Source: Mycolicibacterium malmesburyense
GTDB lineage: Bacteria > Actinomycetota > Actinomycetes > Mycobacteriales > Mycobacteriaceae
NCBI RefSeq assembly: GCF_001050015.1
Contig: NZ_CVTB01000022.1
Location: forward strand, 1 to 64,000
Reading direction: 5' to 3'
Length of the DNA stretch: 64,000 bases
Position 1 is the first letter of the stretch. Every line of letters starts with the position of its first letter. The translations under genes and the position numbers were made by a program. Under the pieces are notes generated by a model. It saw nothing but the letters and a program-made list of their open reading frames with translations, searched no databases and was not told where the DNA came from. Below, one piece after another: positions 45,090-54,976 of the stretch.

Positions 45090-46663
45090 ATCGAACGCCC
45101 GGCGGTCGCGTCCGCCGTAGCCTGCGAAACGCGTTGCGCGGCCCTCGCGATCCCGCCCCCGTCGCGGGTCAGCGCCGCAGGCGATCCGACGGGATGGGCG
45201 ATCTGCACACCCGCAAGGTGCTCGATCTGACGATCCGCCTCGCCGAGGTGATGTTGTCGTCGGGCTCCGGCACCGCGGACGTGGTCGCGACCGCTCAGGA
45301 CGTCGCCCAGGCGTACCGACTCACCGACTGCGTCGTCGACATCTTCGTCACCACCGTCATCGTGTCGGCCCTGCCGACCGCGGACAGCCCGCCCGTGACC
45401 ATCGTCCGGTCCGTGCACACCCGGTCGACGGACTACACCCGGCTGGGCGAACTCGACCAGCTGGTGGGACGGATCACCTCCGGCGGTGTGACGGTCGACC
45501 AGGCGCACGAGGCGATGGACGAGCTGACCGAACGGCCACACCCCTACCCGCGGTGGCTGGCGACCGCGGGGTGGGCCGGTTTCGCACTGGGCATCGCGAT
45601 GCTTCTCGGTGGCGGCTGGTTGACCTGCCTACTGGCCGCGACCACATCGGGGGTCATCGACCAGGTCGGCCGGCGGCTCAATCGCATCGGTACCCCGTTC
45701 TTCTTCCAGCACGCCGCGGGCGCCGCGATCGCGACATCGGTCGCCGTCGCGGCCTTCCTGTACGCCGATATCGGGCCGACGGTCATGGTGGCCACCGGCA
45801 TCGTGGTGTTGCTGTCCGGGCTGACGTTCGTCGGCGCAATGCAGGACGCGGTGACCGGATACATGCTGACCGCCCTCGCACGGTTGGGGGAAGCGGTGTT
45901 GCTGACCGCGGGAATCGTCGTAGGCATCCTGGCGGGCCTGCAGATCGCCCAAATCGCGGGCGTCACGATCTCGCTGCACGTCGACGCAACGGAGTCGTTC
46001 ATCGCACCCAGTGGGGCGGTGAAGATATTGGTCGCGGTGATCGGCGCGGGGCTGGCAGGCGCAGCCCTGACCGTGGCGAGCTATGCGCCGCTGCGGGCCA
46101 TCCTCACCGCCGGGCTGGCGGCCGGTCTCGCGGAAGCGGTGCTGATCGCCTTGGGCAACGCGGGATTCGGTCAGGTCTTCGCGAGCGGCGTGGCGGCGGT
46201 CGGCGTCGGTATCGTCGCCACGTTGATCTCGATCCGTCGGCAAGCGCCGGCGCTGGTGACCGCCACCGCGGGCATCATGCCGATGCTTCCGGGACTTGCG
46301 GTGTTCCGCGCGGTGTTCTCCTTCGCCGTCGACGGCAACTTCGACAACGGCATCCGCCAGATGATGTCGGCGATCGCCATCGCACTCGCCCTCGGCAGCG
46401 GGGTGGTCCTGGGTGAGTTCATCGGCTCGCCGCTGCGCTACCGCGCCGGGCGCATCGGTGACTTCGTACGCAAGGAGGGCCCGCCTGGTCTCCGTCGCGC
46501 GGTGGGACGCGTCGTGCAACTGCGACCGGCCGAGGATCAACCGAGCGAGATCATCCCGCGCACGCGCAGCGTCGCGCTGGAACCGGAATCGCCCGGCGAC
46601 GCCGAGGAAGGCGCCGAGGACGGCGAGACGTCCGACGGCGACGAGGACCCCGCCGAGCGCTAG
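45080..46663 (+). CDS. Threonine/serine exporter, ThrE type
   Basis: 527 residues. N-terminal cytosolic ThrE domain (residues ~35-150, with LDLTIRLAEVMLSSGSGTADV and ITSGGVTVDQAHEAMDEL), then about ten membrane helices, and an acidic C-terminal tail. ThrE proteins export threonine and serine by proton antiport. ATG 45080 is chosen; the long upstream frame (to 44699) is a shadow of the ceramidase-like gene. Similar to Rv3737 of M. tuberculosis. Confidence 0.9.
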   Translation: MPLDRTPGGRVRRSLRNALRGPRDPAPVAGQRRRRSDGMGDLHTRKVLDLTIRLAEVMLSSGSGTADVVATAQDVAQAYRLTDCVVDIFVTTVIVSALPTADSPPVTIVRSVHTRSTDYTRLGELDQLVGRITSGGVTVDQAHEAMDELTERPHPYPRWLATAGWAGFALGIAMLLGGGWLTCLLAATTSGVIDQVGRRLNRIGTPFFFQHAAGAAIATSVAVAAFLYADIGPTVMVATGIVVLLSGLTFVGAMQDAVTGYMLTALARLGEAVLLTAGIVVGILAGLQIAQIAGVTISLHVDATESFIAPSGAVKILVAVIGAGLAGAALTVASYAPLRAILTAGLAAGLAEAVLIALGNAGFGQVFASGVAAVGVGIVATLISIRRQAPALVTATAGIMPMLPGLAVFRAVFSFAVDGNFDNGIRQMMSAIAIALALGSGVVLGEFIGSPLRYRAGRIGDFVRKEGPPGLRRAVGRVVQLRPAEDQPSEIIPRTRSVALEPESPGDAEEGAEDGETSDGDEDPAER

Positions 46664-46749
46664 GCGGCGACACGCCCCGCGTTTGGCCGGAGCAAATGCA
46701 GGCTATAAATTCGAAGCATCGCATTCGCTCGACCGCTGGAGGCACGCTC

Positions 46750-47094
46750 ATGAGGTTGTCCAAGACCGCGCTGGCTGCCATCGCAGGCGGGTTGACCGCG
46801 ACGACGCTGGGGTTGAGCGCTCCGGCGGCCGCCCAGCCGGCCCCGCCGCCGCCGCCTCCGCGCCCACCCCTGGCCGCTGAAGTTCCTCCGCCTCCGCCAC
46901 CGCCGGGCATGGCTCCGCCACCCGCGAGGCCGATGGCCGGCGAACCGGTTCCGGCGTGGGCGCCGCGCAAGCCGGCCGAAACCTGGCTCGGTGAACCCGT
47001 CGTGTGGTTCTCGGGCTGGGGCGGCCGCTGGGGCGTGTGGAAGAACGGCGCCTTCATCCACCTGTCAAAGAACCCGGTCACCGCCGGCGGCTGA
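46750..47094 (+). CDS. Secreted proline-rich protein
   Basis: 114 residues from ATG 46750, with GGAGG 10 bp upstream. Signal peptide 1-28 (MRLSKTALAAIAGGLTATTL, ending AAA before QPAPP). The mature part starts with two polyproline runs, then ETWLGEPVVWFSGWGGRWGVWKN, a Trp/Gly-rich end. A recurrent type of mycobacterial envelope protein; function unknown. Confidence 0.78.
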   Translation: MRLSKTALAAIAGGLTATTLGLSAPAAAQPAPPPPPPRPPLAAEVPPPPPPPGMAPPPARPMAGEPVPAWAPRKPAETWLGEPVVWFSGWGGRWGVWKNGAFIHLSKNPVTAGG

Positions 47095-47104
47095 CCCGCC
47101 TACA

Positions 47105-47752
47105 TCACCTCGAGGCGTCGAGGATCTTGATCGCGAAGATCAGCGAGTCGCCGGGCTGGATTCCCGCGGCGGGCTGACCGTCGGGGTACCCGTCGGCCGA
47201 CGTCATCGCCACGGCCACGGTAGACCCGACCTTCTGCCCGGCGATGGCCTTCTGGAACCCCGGCACGACTCCGTCGAGCGGGAAGTCGACCGGCATGCCG
47301 CGTTCGTAGCTGTTGTCGAACACCGACCCGTCGCGTCCGTTGACGCCCATGTAGCAGACGAAGACCGTGGCCGTATCCGAGACCACCGGACCGTCGCCGG
47401 CCTTCAGCGTGTGCACCTGCGTCTCGGAGACGCTGAACGGCGCCTGCACGTTGATCAGCGGTGCCGCCGCATCAGTGGACCCGGTGACGGCGACGCTGCC
47501 GGTGTCGCCGTTGAGCGTCCACTCAGGAGCGGTGTCCGTGCGCGGCATCGCCGTCGGGCACATCGCGCTCGCAGGGTCGCCCGTCTCGACAGGGGGCGGA
47601 ATGAACTCGTCGGCCAGGGAGGACGTGCTGGTCGACGGCGTCGTGCTGGTCGACGACGCCTCCGTTTCGGAGCCGCATGCGGCGAGGGCCATGGCCAACG
47701 ATGCGGTGCAGGCCAGCAGCCCGAGGGGGAAAGACACACGCGAGGTATTCAC
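47105..47752 (-). CDS. FKBP-type peptidyl-prolyl isomerase lipoprotein
   Basis: 215 residues from GTG 47752. Lipobox LAAC with Cys26; Thr/Ser-rich spacer; a C-terminal FKBP fold (residues ~115-215) with VFVCYMGVNGRDGSVFDNSY, VPGFQKAIAGQKVGSTV and YPDGQPAAGIQPGDSLIF. It would fold proteins outside the membrane. The longer frame to 47836 lacks a signal at its N-terminus. Confidence 0.87.
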   Translation of the reverse strand: MNTSRVSFPLGLLACTASLAMALAACGSETEASSTSTTPSTSTSSLADEFIPPPVETGDPASAMCPTAMPRTDTAPEWTLNGDTGSVAVTGSTDAAAPLINVQAPFSVSETQVHTLKAGDGPVVSDTATVFVCYMGVNGRDGSVFDNSYERGMPVDFPLDGVVPGFQKAIAGQKVGSTVAVAMTSADGYPDGQPAAGIQPGDSLIFAIKILDASR

Positions 47753-47889
47753 GGCCGTCAGGCTACAGACCGCCCCAATCGGGGGTCCTGGTGGCCGCGG
47801 GCGGGCGCGTGGTGGCGTCCTGGTCTGAAACCGCACTCTCGACGACGTCCTGTGCCACCGTTTGAGACAGCCTGCCGAAGAGGGGCGCG

Positions 47890-49233
47890 ATGACGACGCG
47901 AGAAGCGGTGGTGTGCGGCGCGAGTATGGGCGGTCTGCTTGCCGCCAGAGTGCTGTCGGATGCCTACGACTCGGTGACCGTGGTCGAACGCGACAGCTTG
48001 CCCGACGACGTCTCGCAACGTGCTGGGGTGCCCCAGGGACACCACCTGCACATGCTGATGAGCCTGGGCCTGACGGTTCTCGAGGAGTTGATTCCCGGAG
48101 CCACCACGGATCTGCGACGGGCGGGCGCTCCGGTCATCGATACACGCGATTTGTCCGCCGTGTACTTCGAGGTCCGTGGGCATGCGCTGTGTCGAACGAA
48201 AGCACTCGACGACCCCGATGCCATCCCTGTCCAGGCCGCCAGCCGGCCACTGCTGGAATCGGTTGTTCGCGAACGGGTTTGCGCCCTGCCGAACGTGAAG
48301 GTCCTGGACGGCCACGATGTTGTCGAACCCGTGTTGACCGACGGCGCAGTGACCGGAGTTCATATCGTTGACCGCACCGGTGCGCATCAAACGACGTTGT
48401 CCGCCGATCTCGTGGTCGACGCTACCGGCCGCTCGGCACGCACACCAGCCTTCCTTGCGGCGCACGGCTTTACCCGCCCGGTCGAGCGGTCGTACCGCGT
48501 GCAACTCAGTTACACCAGCCAGCTGTTCCGCCTATCGCCGGAGGCCTTGGCCGACAGGGTGGTCTTCGTCAGCCCGACACGGGAGCGGCCGACAGGTGTC
48601 GGAATGCTCGCCTACGAGGACGACACGATGATCGTGACGCTGATCGGCGTGGCCGGATACCAGCTTCCGACCCGGTTGCCCGAGATGTTGGCGGCAGTGG
48701 CCGAATGCGTGCCGCCGAAGGTCAGCGCCGCACTCGCGAAGGCCGAACCGGTGGGGGAGACGCACCATCGTCAGTTCCCGACCAGCGTGTGGCGTCGCTA
48801 CGACAAGCTCCCCTCCTTTCCACACGGACTGTTGGTGATCGGTGATGCGGTGTGCAGCCTCAATCCGATGTACGGGCAGGGGATGACGGCGGCACTGCTG
48901 CAGGCGCAAAGCCTCCGGGAGACGCTTGCCGCCGAAGCTGCGCCGGTAAGCCGGGACTACTTCCGCGAGGTCGCACGGAAGCTGGCGCCCTTCTGGTGGG
49001 CCAACCGGCTCAACGACTTTGCCTTCCTGCCGACGAGCGGATGGAAAGCGTGGCCGCAGCGGGCGCTGAACGGCTATGTCACCGCGTACATGACCGCCGC
49101 GTCGACCGACATTGCGCTTTCCGAGACGTTCCTTCGGATGCTGCAAGGCGTCGATCCCGGGACAATCCTGATGCGCCCCGGAAATGTCGCGCGGGTCCTC
49201 GCCCACGCGCGGGAAAACCACGATCGTCAGTAA
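47890..49233 (+). CDS. FAD-dependent oxidoreductase (geranylgeranyl-reductase/halogenase-like)
   Basis: 447 residues. FAD-binding Rossmann motif near the N-terminus (VVCGASMGGLLAARVL), a DATGR motif (VVDATGRSARTP) and the second FAD motif LVIGDAVCSLNPMYGQGMTAA. This matches the p-hydroxybenzoate hydroxylase-like superfamily, closest to uncharacterised mycobacterial monooxygenase or reductase-type proteins. Its last 7 bp overlap the end of the convergent metallo-hydrolase. Substrate unknown. Confidence 0.87.
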   Translation: MTTREAVVCGASMGGLLAARVLSDAYDSVTVVERDSLPDDVSQRAGVPQGHHLHMLMSLGLTVLEELIPGATTDLRRAGAPVIDTRDLSAVYFEVRGHALCRTKALDDPDAIPVQAASRPLLESVVRERVCALPNVKVLDGHDVVEPVLTDGAVTGVHIVDRTGAHQTTLSADLVVDATGRSARTPAFLAAHGFTRPVERSYRVQLSYTSQLFRLSPEALADRVVFVSPTRERPTGVGMLAYEDDTMIVTLIGVAGYQLPTRLPEMLAAVAECVPPKVSAALAKAEPVGETHHRQFPTSVWRRYDKLPSFPHGLLVIGDAVCSLNPMYGQGMTAALLQAQSLRETLAAEAAPVSRDYFREVARKLAPFWWANRLNDFAFLPTSGWKAWPQRALNGYVTAYMTAASTDIALSETFLRMLQGVDPGTILMRPGNVARVLAHARENHDRQ

Positions 49234-50141
49234 CCCCAGACCTCGGGCACGCACCGGAAGACATCGCCGGCGGTCGCCACGCGGCAGACGGAGGGAAACG
49301 GTAGGTGGGTGGCCACCAGGGACTCACCGGTGGCGGCCAGCTCTCGCAGGAGTTCGATCCGAACCCGGGCTGACTCCACTGGATCGTGTTCGAACCCGTT
49401 GTGCCACTCGGGGTTGTCGAAGCCGGGCGCGAACACGGCGTCACCGGCGAACGTCAGCCGGTCGCCCCGCGAATCGAGGCGGACGACGGCGTGCCCCGGG
49501 GTGTGGCCGCCGGTGCGGGCGACCAGGACTCCCGGCGCCAGTTCGTACTCCGATTCGAAGGTCCGCATCTGGCCGCGGTATTCGGTCAGGAACCGCGAGG
49601 CGATCGATCGCAGCGCGTCCGGCACCGGTGCCGGCATGTCGGTGTGGGAGAAATCGGGCGCCTCCCAGAACTCGGCCTCCGCGGCCGCGACGTGGACGCG
49701 CAAATCCGAACGCAGCCGTTGCTTCAGACCCTCGGTGAGGAGCCCACCGACGTGGTCCATGTGCAGATGGGTCAGCACCACGTCGGTCACCGCCGACGGA
49801 TCGATCCCGGCGGCCTCCAGTCGATGCACGGTCTGCCCGGCGCGCGGGAAGTCGGGGAACTCCACGCCGAGCCCGGCGTCGACCAGGATGGTCCGGTCTC
49901 CGCTGCGCACCACGACGACGTTCAACGGCCAGTCGAGCACGTCGTGGGGGAGGAACCGGTCGTCGAGCCAACTCCCGAACTCGTCCTGGTCGGCATTGGT
50001 CGCCATCGTCCGAGCCGTGATGGGTAGCACCCCGTCGCTGATGACCAGGACCTCGATGTCACCGACCTGCACCGCATAACGCGACGGGACCAACTCGTCG
50101 AGTCCCGACGTAGCCGAACTCGAGATGCTGTCAACGCTCAT
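49227..50141 (-). CDS. MBL-fold metallo-hydrolase (lactonase-like)
   Basis: 304 residues. Full metal motif HLHMDH (residues 125-130), second ligand set GGHTPGHA and bridging Asp in FAGDAVF, and a final His in VATHLPFPS. This set matches the AttM/lactonase-like branch. No signal peptide. ATG 50141 follows a ggagg-like segment. It could hydrolyse lactones or thioesters; not determined. Confidence 0.88.
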   Translation of the reverse strand: MSVDSISSSATSGLDELVPSRYAVQVGDIEVLVISDGVLPITARTMATNADQDEFGSWLDDRFLPHDVLDWPLNVVVVRSGDRTILVDAGLGVEFPDFPRAGQTVHRLEAAGIDPSAVTDVVLTHLHMDHVGGLLTEGLKQRLRSDLRVHVAAAEAEFWEAPDFSHTDMPAPVPDALRSIASRFLTEYRGQMRTFESEYELAPGVLVARTGGHTPGHAVVRLDSRGDRLTFAGDAVFAPGFDNPEWHNGFEHDPVESARVRIELLRELAATGESLVATHLPFPSVCRVATAGDVFRCVPEVWGY

Positions 50142-50245
50142 GGCTGTCCTCCTGGGGGTTCAACGAAGATGACTTGTCATCTCCGGAGAACGCCCGCAGC
50201 CGGCGGGATTTATCCAGCGACCGAATCCGATTCAGGGCATGGTGA

Positions 50246-51025
50246 TCAGCGGGGTGCGGTGATCACGAGCTCGTGGTCACCGGCGGCCCAGGCGGATTCG
50301 AACACGTCGGTGGTGACGTGCTCGCCCTTCGTATCGTCGCCGCCGCTGTCGCCGAGGAAGACGGCGTCGTTGTCGTAGTCGATGGCGGCGACGGTGACCA
50401 GGTGACCGCATCCCGTCTTGTCACCGTCGGTGTCCCAGATCGTCGGCGAGTTCACGCACACGATCGCCTGTCGCCCGTCGCCCAAATAATCGGCCAAGGC
50501 GTCCATCCCCGTGGCCAGTCCGCCATCGGAAGCCTCGTCGTCGTTCGTGTAGTCGGCGCGGATACCGAAGTGCTTGAGCAGGATCAGGAGATCGGTCGTG
50601 CAGGTGCCGTGGCCGATACCGCCATCGCTCGGATCGAAGCTCTCGTCGTATACCGGCTGACCCGGATTGCACTCGCTCGGCGTCTTCGCCGCGAGGTCGA
50701 TCATCTCCCGTTCGGTCGGCGGTGATCCGGTGATCTCGCCGATCACCAGGCGGGTGGCCATCAATCCGCAATCACCCTCGGTCTGCTCTTCCCAGTATTC
50801 GACAGCGGCGGCGGGGTCTCCGTAGACGCCGCCGACGACCGTGGTCGGGTCGTCCTGCTTGTCGTCCTTGGGCTTCTCGTTCGCCTCAGCCGGTTGTGCG
50901 GTCGCCTCCGGTTCGCCGGGCTCTGGCGCACTGCTGCACGCGACGCCCGTAAAGACGGACAGGCTGGCGATTACGGCGGCGGCGAGAGCCTTCCGGCTTG
51001 CCTCGCTTCGCTGGCGTACTGACAC
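50246..51025 (-). CDS. C39-like peptidase lipoprotein
   Basis: 259 residues. Signal with Cys30 in FTGVACSS, a plausible but weak lipobox, then a charged Pro/Glu/Lys spacer. The C39-like papain-fold core has Cys86 (EGDCGLMATRLVIGEITG), His in TGCGHLVTVAAID and a downstream Asp in FLGDSGG. Such proteins are often annotated as C39-family peptidases in the mycobacterial envelope. Start GTG 51025. Not adjacent to any ABC exporter, so a bacteriocin-export role is not supported. Confidence 0.8.
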   Translation of the reverse strand: MSVRQRSEASRKALAAAVIASLSVFTGVACSSAPEPGEPEATAQPAEANEKPKDDKQDDPTTVVGGVYGDPAAAVEYWEEQTEGDCGLMATRLVIGEITGSPPTEREMIDLAAKTPSECNPGQPVYDESFDPSDGGIGHGTCTTDLLILLKHFGIRADYTNDDEASDGGLATGMDALADYLGDGRQAIVCVNSPTIWDTDGDKTGCGHLVTVAAIDYDNDAVFLGDSGGDDTKGEHVTTDVFESAWAAGDHELVITAPR

Positions 51026-51145
51026 CTAGGGAAGCTAACAGATGCCGGGAGTTTTCCGAGCGATTATTGACGTATGGGCCAAAGCATTGGCACTCTTCGG
51101 AATTGGGGCCCGGCAAATGTTCGTTTCCGGGATAGCAAGCTCTGC

Positions 51146-51991
51146 TCAGCGCCGCGCGTGCAGAATCCGACTGGCTTGCAGGGTACGGGTGGATTCCACT
51201 CCAAGTTGAGGAGATTCTCCGAGATACATCTCGATGACCTCCTGAGCGGCGCGGTCTTCGATGTCGGTGAAGCCGAGTTCGCGTAGGTCCTTGATCAATT
51301 CGTCAGGCGAGATGTAGCTGACGAACGGTTCGCCGGCACGGGCGAGCCGTTCGGCACGGGCCTGCAAGTGAGCTCGGTCCTCGTCGCTGTCCGCCGACTG
51401 CAGGTAGTCGAAGACGACCTCCACGGGCGGTGTCTGTCCGGCGATGTATTCGAGGGTGGCGTTGGCGGCACTGGGGGTCAGGTAGAAGACGACGCCCAGC
51501 CAGACGAAGATGGTGGGATCGGTGCGGGTGAAGCCGGCGACATCGAGTTCTATTGCCAGGTCTAGTGTCTCGAAGTCCACCGGCACAAAGGTCAAGGTCT
51601 CAGGGTGGTCGATATCGGCCGACGAGAGGCGGTCGCGTTTCCACGTCTGGGCCGCGGGGTGGTCGATCTCGAAGACCCGGACGTCGGGATGTGGATTGCG
51701 GTAGCCGAAAGTGTCCAGTCCGGCTCCGAGCACGACGACCTGGCGGGTGCCGGAGGCCACGGCCCGAGCTATGGATTCCTCGGCGAAGAAGAGCCTCCGG
51801 GCGCGATCACTGACGACCGTGCCGAGGTCGTCGTTCGGACGCGTGCCCAGTTCAGCGAGTTCGTCGGCGGTGGTGCCGAGCAGAGAGGCGGCAAGTGCGT
51901 CGGCGAAAATGGTTGGCCTGTCGATGATCTGGTGGTACGCGCGGGCGTAGGCGGTGACAACGGCTGTCCGGCTGGGTCCGTTGTTCTCCAT
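51146..51991 (-). CDS. SAM-dependent methyltransferase, TIGR00027 type
   Basis: 281 residues from ATG 51991 (MENNGPSRTAVVTAYARAYH). Motif I VVVLGAGLDTFGYR, then VRVFEIDHPAAQTWK, and VWLGVVFYLTPSA place it in the mycobacterial TIGR00027 O-methyltransferase family (leucine carboxymethyltransferase-like fold). The upstream in-frame extension to 52099 has no family sequence. Substrate unknown; these enzymes often act on small phenolics or polyketides. Confidence 0.9.
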   Translation of the reverse strand: MENNGPSRTAVVTAYARAYHQIIDRPTIFADALAASLLGTTADELAELGTRPNDDLGTVVSDRARRLFFAEESIARAVASGTRQVVVLGAGLDTFGYRNPHPDVRVFEIDHPAAQTWKRDRLSSADIDHPETLTFVPVDFETLDLAIELDVAGFTRTDPTIFVWLGVVFYLTPSAANATLEYIAGQTPPVEVVFDYLQSADSDEDRAHLQARAERLARAGEPFVSYISPDELIKDLRELGFTDIEDRAAQEVIEMYLGESPQLGVESTRTLQASRILHARR

Positions 51992-52123
51992 CCTCGCGAA
52001 CGTACTCGTGGAGGATGCCGCGCAACCATGTGGGCACGCCCACGGCCCGGGGCCTACGTCTACAAAGCTGGGCCGATGACCATCAGGCGGGAATGGCAAT
52101 CACGGTACGGGGCGGGTCGCTAT

Positions 52124-52948
52124 TCAGGGTTGAGTCGCGCCGAATTCAGCGCGGTCGATGAAGCCTTGGATTGCCTCGGCGACACGTGCGGGTGCCGCCG
52201 CGATGGCGAAGTGCGATTGATCCGGCCAGCAGACACGGTGCGCGTGCGGAAGTGAATCGGACAAGCGATCCATCCCCTCGGGGAGGGGCGCCCAGCTCTG
52301 GCCACCTTGCATCAGCAGAACCGGCACGTCGATCGACTCCCACCGCTCGATGTCGTCCGTATCGGCGGCCATGCTTTCTAGGTCGGCCCGTACGGCAGTC
52401 GCTGTACGCCGGCTCGTCTCCGGGTCGGCGTCGGGCTGTGGCGCCGCCGCGATCACCTCCGAAGGAATGCGCGCCACCTCGCGAGCGAAAACATCCAGCG
52501 CGCTGTCGAATTGGTCGGCAGCGCAGAACTGCCGAAACTGCTCGAGTATCGGTCGCAGATGCCCACCCACCAGCAGGATGGGCGGTTCGAACAATGCCAG
52601 GGACGCGATTCCCTCGATGTTCTCGGCAGCGGCGTGAAGGGCCACGGTGGCGCCGTAGGATCCGCCGACCACGTGCACGGGCTGACCGCTGAGGTCGGTC
52701 AGGTAACCGAGTACAACCCGCAGATCGGCAGCCTCTACGGCGAAGTTGTTCGGCGAGGGCCCGACGTCGCTGGGCGCATGATTGCGTCGCGCGTATCGCG
52801 CAACCCGATGACCTGCGAGTCGGGAGCCCACATCCGTCCACGTGGCCAGGCCGCCGCCGGTCCCATGCACGAACACCACCGGTGAACCTCTTCCCTCCAC
52901 ATCCACGGCGAGTCGTGTGCCGTCCGGTGCGGTCAACTCGCTAGCCAT
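52124..52948 (-). CDS. Alpha/beta hydrolase
   Basis: 274 residues. HGTGGGLATW supplies the oxyanion region; the nucleophile is Ser in VVGGSYGATVAL, with a catalytic His in DQSHFAIAAAP and acid upstream. Similar to the esterase/peroxidase-like hydrolases of mycobacteria. Start ATG 52948. It is divergent from the epoxide hydrolase at 53163. Substrate unknown. Confidence 0.86.
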   Translation of the reverse strand: MASELTAPDGTRLAVDVEGRGSPVVFVHGTGGGLATWTDVGSRLAGHRVARYARRNHAPSDVGPSPNNFAVEAADLRVVLGYLTDLSGQPVHVVGGSYGATVALHAAAENIEGIASLALFEPPILLVGGHLRPILEQFRQFCAADQFDSALDVFAREVARIPSEVIAAAPQPDADPETSRRTATAVRADLESMAADTDDIERWESIDVPVLLMQGGQSWAPLPEGMDRLSDSLPHAHRVCWPDQSHFAIAAAPARVAEAIQGFIDRAEFGATQP

Positions 52949-53162
52949 AGCGTCCGAGTATCGACAACGATGTCGCGGGAGTGCAAGGCGTTAAGCGTCG
53001 ATAGGGTTGACTATCAGGGGTATCCGCATGATCGTCGAGGGCGTGATCGCGCGGGCAGTTCTCTTTGTTCCTCAGGATGTTTCGCACCCACCCATGTTCG
53101 GAGCAAATGGAAGAACCCAGCGCGTTGAACTTCCGGGAACCACGACGACCACGGAGGAAGAG

Positions 53163-54338
53163 ATGCCCACCGATCGCCCGACCAGCGATGTGCAAACCTT
53201 CGAATCTCACGCGGCCGATGCCGATCTCGACGATTTGCGTGCACGGTTGACCGCCGCGAGACTGCCCGAAGCCGAGACGGTCTACCGCGCTGCGCCCGAT
53301 CCCCGCCGCTGGGAGCAGGGTGTCCCTCTTGCCGACCTCGTCGACGTCGTGAACTACTGGCGGACCGGCTATAACTGGCGGTCGTTCGAGGAGCGCCTCA
53401 ACGGGATCGGTCAATTTCGTATGACCATCGACGGTCTGGGAATCCATTTTCTGCACCGCAGGTCCACGCGCGCCGACGCCGTTCCTCTGATCGTGACGCA
53501 CGGATGGCCGGGCAGCATCGCTGAATTCGTCGACCTGGTGGACGAGCTTGTCGATCCGAAAGACGCCGGCGCGCCGGCGTTCCATGTCGTGGCTCCATCC
53601 CTACCCGGGTTCGGATACAGCGACAAGCCGACCACCACCGGATGGGGCATCGAGAAGATCGCAGCCGCGTGGGTGGAACTGATGACGAGGCTGGGCCACG
53701 ACAAGTTCGTCGCCCACGGCGGTGATTGGGGAGGTGTCATCACCACGGTCCTCGGCGGCCGATTCCCCGAGCACCTTCTCGGCATCCATACCTTGACCCC
53801 GCAAGCGCCGCCGGGTCTGTCGATGGACGGGCTGACGGACACCGAGCGCAGGTGGGCCGAGGAGACGCGCGACTTCTGGCTACATCGCGCGGCTTACGCG
53901 AAGCAGCAGGCAGCACGCCCGCAGACTATCGGGTACTCGCTCGTCGATTCGCCGGTCGGGCTTCTCGCCTGGATTCTCGACAAGTTCGCCGAGTGGTCGG
54001 ATACCGAGGACAGCCCGTTCGAGACGATTTCCCGAGACAGGCTTCTCGACGACGTCACCCTGTACTGGCTGACGCGCACCGGCGCGTCGGCGGCGCGCAT
54101 CTACTACGAAAGCCACGCCTCGCTCGACCCCGAGTTGCGGGTCGAGGTACCGACCGCGATCAGCGTGTATCCGCGCGATATCGAGAAGTGCCCGCGCCCA
54201 TGGGCCGAGGAGAGGTTCCGACGGATCGTGCGATGGAGTTCACCCGAAACCGGAGGACACTTCCCATCGCTCGAGACACTCGAATTCTTTGTCAGGGATC
54301 TGCAAGAGAGCTTCGCCGCAGTGCTCGCCGATCAATGA
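53163..54338 (+). CDS. Epoxide hydrolase (microsomal EH-like)
   Basis: 391 residues. The EHN domain (residues ~10-115) precedes the alpha/beta hydrolase fold. Oxyanion motif HGWPG (113-117), nucleophile Asp188 (HGGDWGGV) and base His366 (TGGHFPSLE) match epoxide hydrolases that form a diol through an aspartyl ester. ATG 53163 follows ggaggaag; the longer frame to 53007 lacks family sequence. Its end overlaps the convergent TetR gene by 7 bp. Confidence 0.92.
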   Translation: MPTDRPTSDVQTFESHAADADLDDLRARLTAARLPEAETVYRAAPDPRRWEQGVPLADLVDVVNYWRTGYNWRSFEERLNGIGQFRMTIDGLGIHFLHRRSTRADAVPLIVTHGWPGSIAEFVDLVDELVDPKDAGAPAFHVVAPSLPGFGYSDKPTTTGWGIEKIAAAWVELMTRLGHDKFVAHGGDWGGVITTVLGGRFPEHLLGIHTLTPQAPPGLSMDGLTDTERRWAEETRDFWLHRAAYAKQQAARPQTIGYSLVDSPVGLLAWILDKFAEWSDTEDSPFETISRDRLLDDVTLYWLTRTGASAARIYYESHASLDPELRVEVPTAISVYPRDIEKCPRPWAEERFRRIVRWSSPETGGHFPSLETLEFFVRDLQESFAAVLADQ

Positions 54339-54976
54339 GCGGCCGCGTCGTGGCCTCCGTGGCGCAGCAGTGAGGTCATCCGCGGATAGAGGATCGCCGG
54401 ACCGAGCCATCGCGCAACGAAACGACGAAGCGCCACACCCGTACGGGCCGGCTGCCCAGGATCGGTCAGCATCGATTGCACTGTGCGCAAGACTATTTCG
54501 GCGAGATCTCCTAGGGCGGCACCGTCGAAGCCGTGAAGCTGCCAATCGACGTCCAATCGGTTGAAGAAGGCTTTGCAGAACGCCTTGGCGGTGTCAGAGG
54601 TCAACGAGATGGCGTCCTCACCCTCCTGCCGTCGGGTCAAGATGCTCTCCAGCTGAGGATCACCGGTGAGGTTCTCGACGGCGAAGGAAACGCATTCGAC
54701 GAGTGCAGCGACCGGATCGTTGACACCGCGCACGTGGTCGACGACCTGGTCGATGAAGCCGTCGACCGCACGCATCGCACTGGCGATGAGCAGCGCGTCA
54801 GCGTTGGGGAAGTAGCGGTACACCGTTTGCCGAGTGACGCCGATTCTGCGGGCGACGTCGGCAAGTCGGATCGCCGGTCCGTGCTCGGCCACCACGTCGT
54901 CCACCGCGTCCAGGATTCGGTCTATGGCCTCCTCGTCCGTGGCGGGTGTCGAACCGGCCCACCCGCGACTACGCAT
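54332..54976 (-). CDS. TetR-family regulator
   Basis: 214 residues from ATG 54976. The N-terminal HTH (IRLADVARRIGVTRQTVYRYF) is clear; the C-terminal ligand domain is of unknown specificity. It overlaps the P450 stop by 8 bp and is on the same strand, so it is probably co-transcribed with the P450 and controls it. A palindromic site upstream of the P450 may be its operator. Confidence 0.88.
   Translation of the reverse strand: MRSRGWAGSTPATDEEAIDRILDAVDDVVAEHGPAIRLADVARRIGVTRQTVYRYFPNADALLIASAMRAVDGFIDQVVDHVRGVNDPVAALVECVSFAVENLTGDPQLESILTRRQEGEDAISLTSDTAKAFCKAFFNRLDVDWQLHGFDGAALGDLAEIVLRTVQSMLTDPGQPARTGVALRRFVARWLGPAILYPRMTSLLRHGGHDAAAH

Noticed and set aside
50246..51025. Bacteriocin-export C39 peptidase
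   Set aside because: The C39-like fold is present, but there is no ABC transporter or leader-peptide gene nearby.
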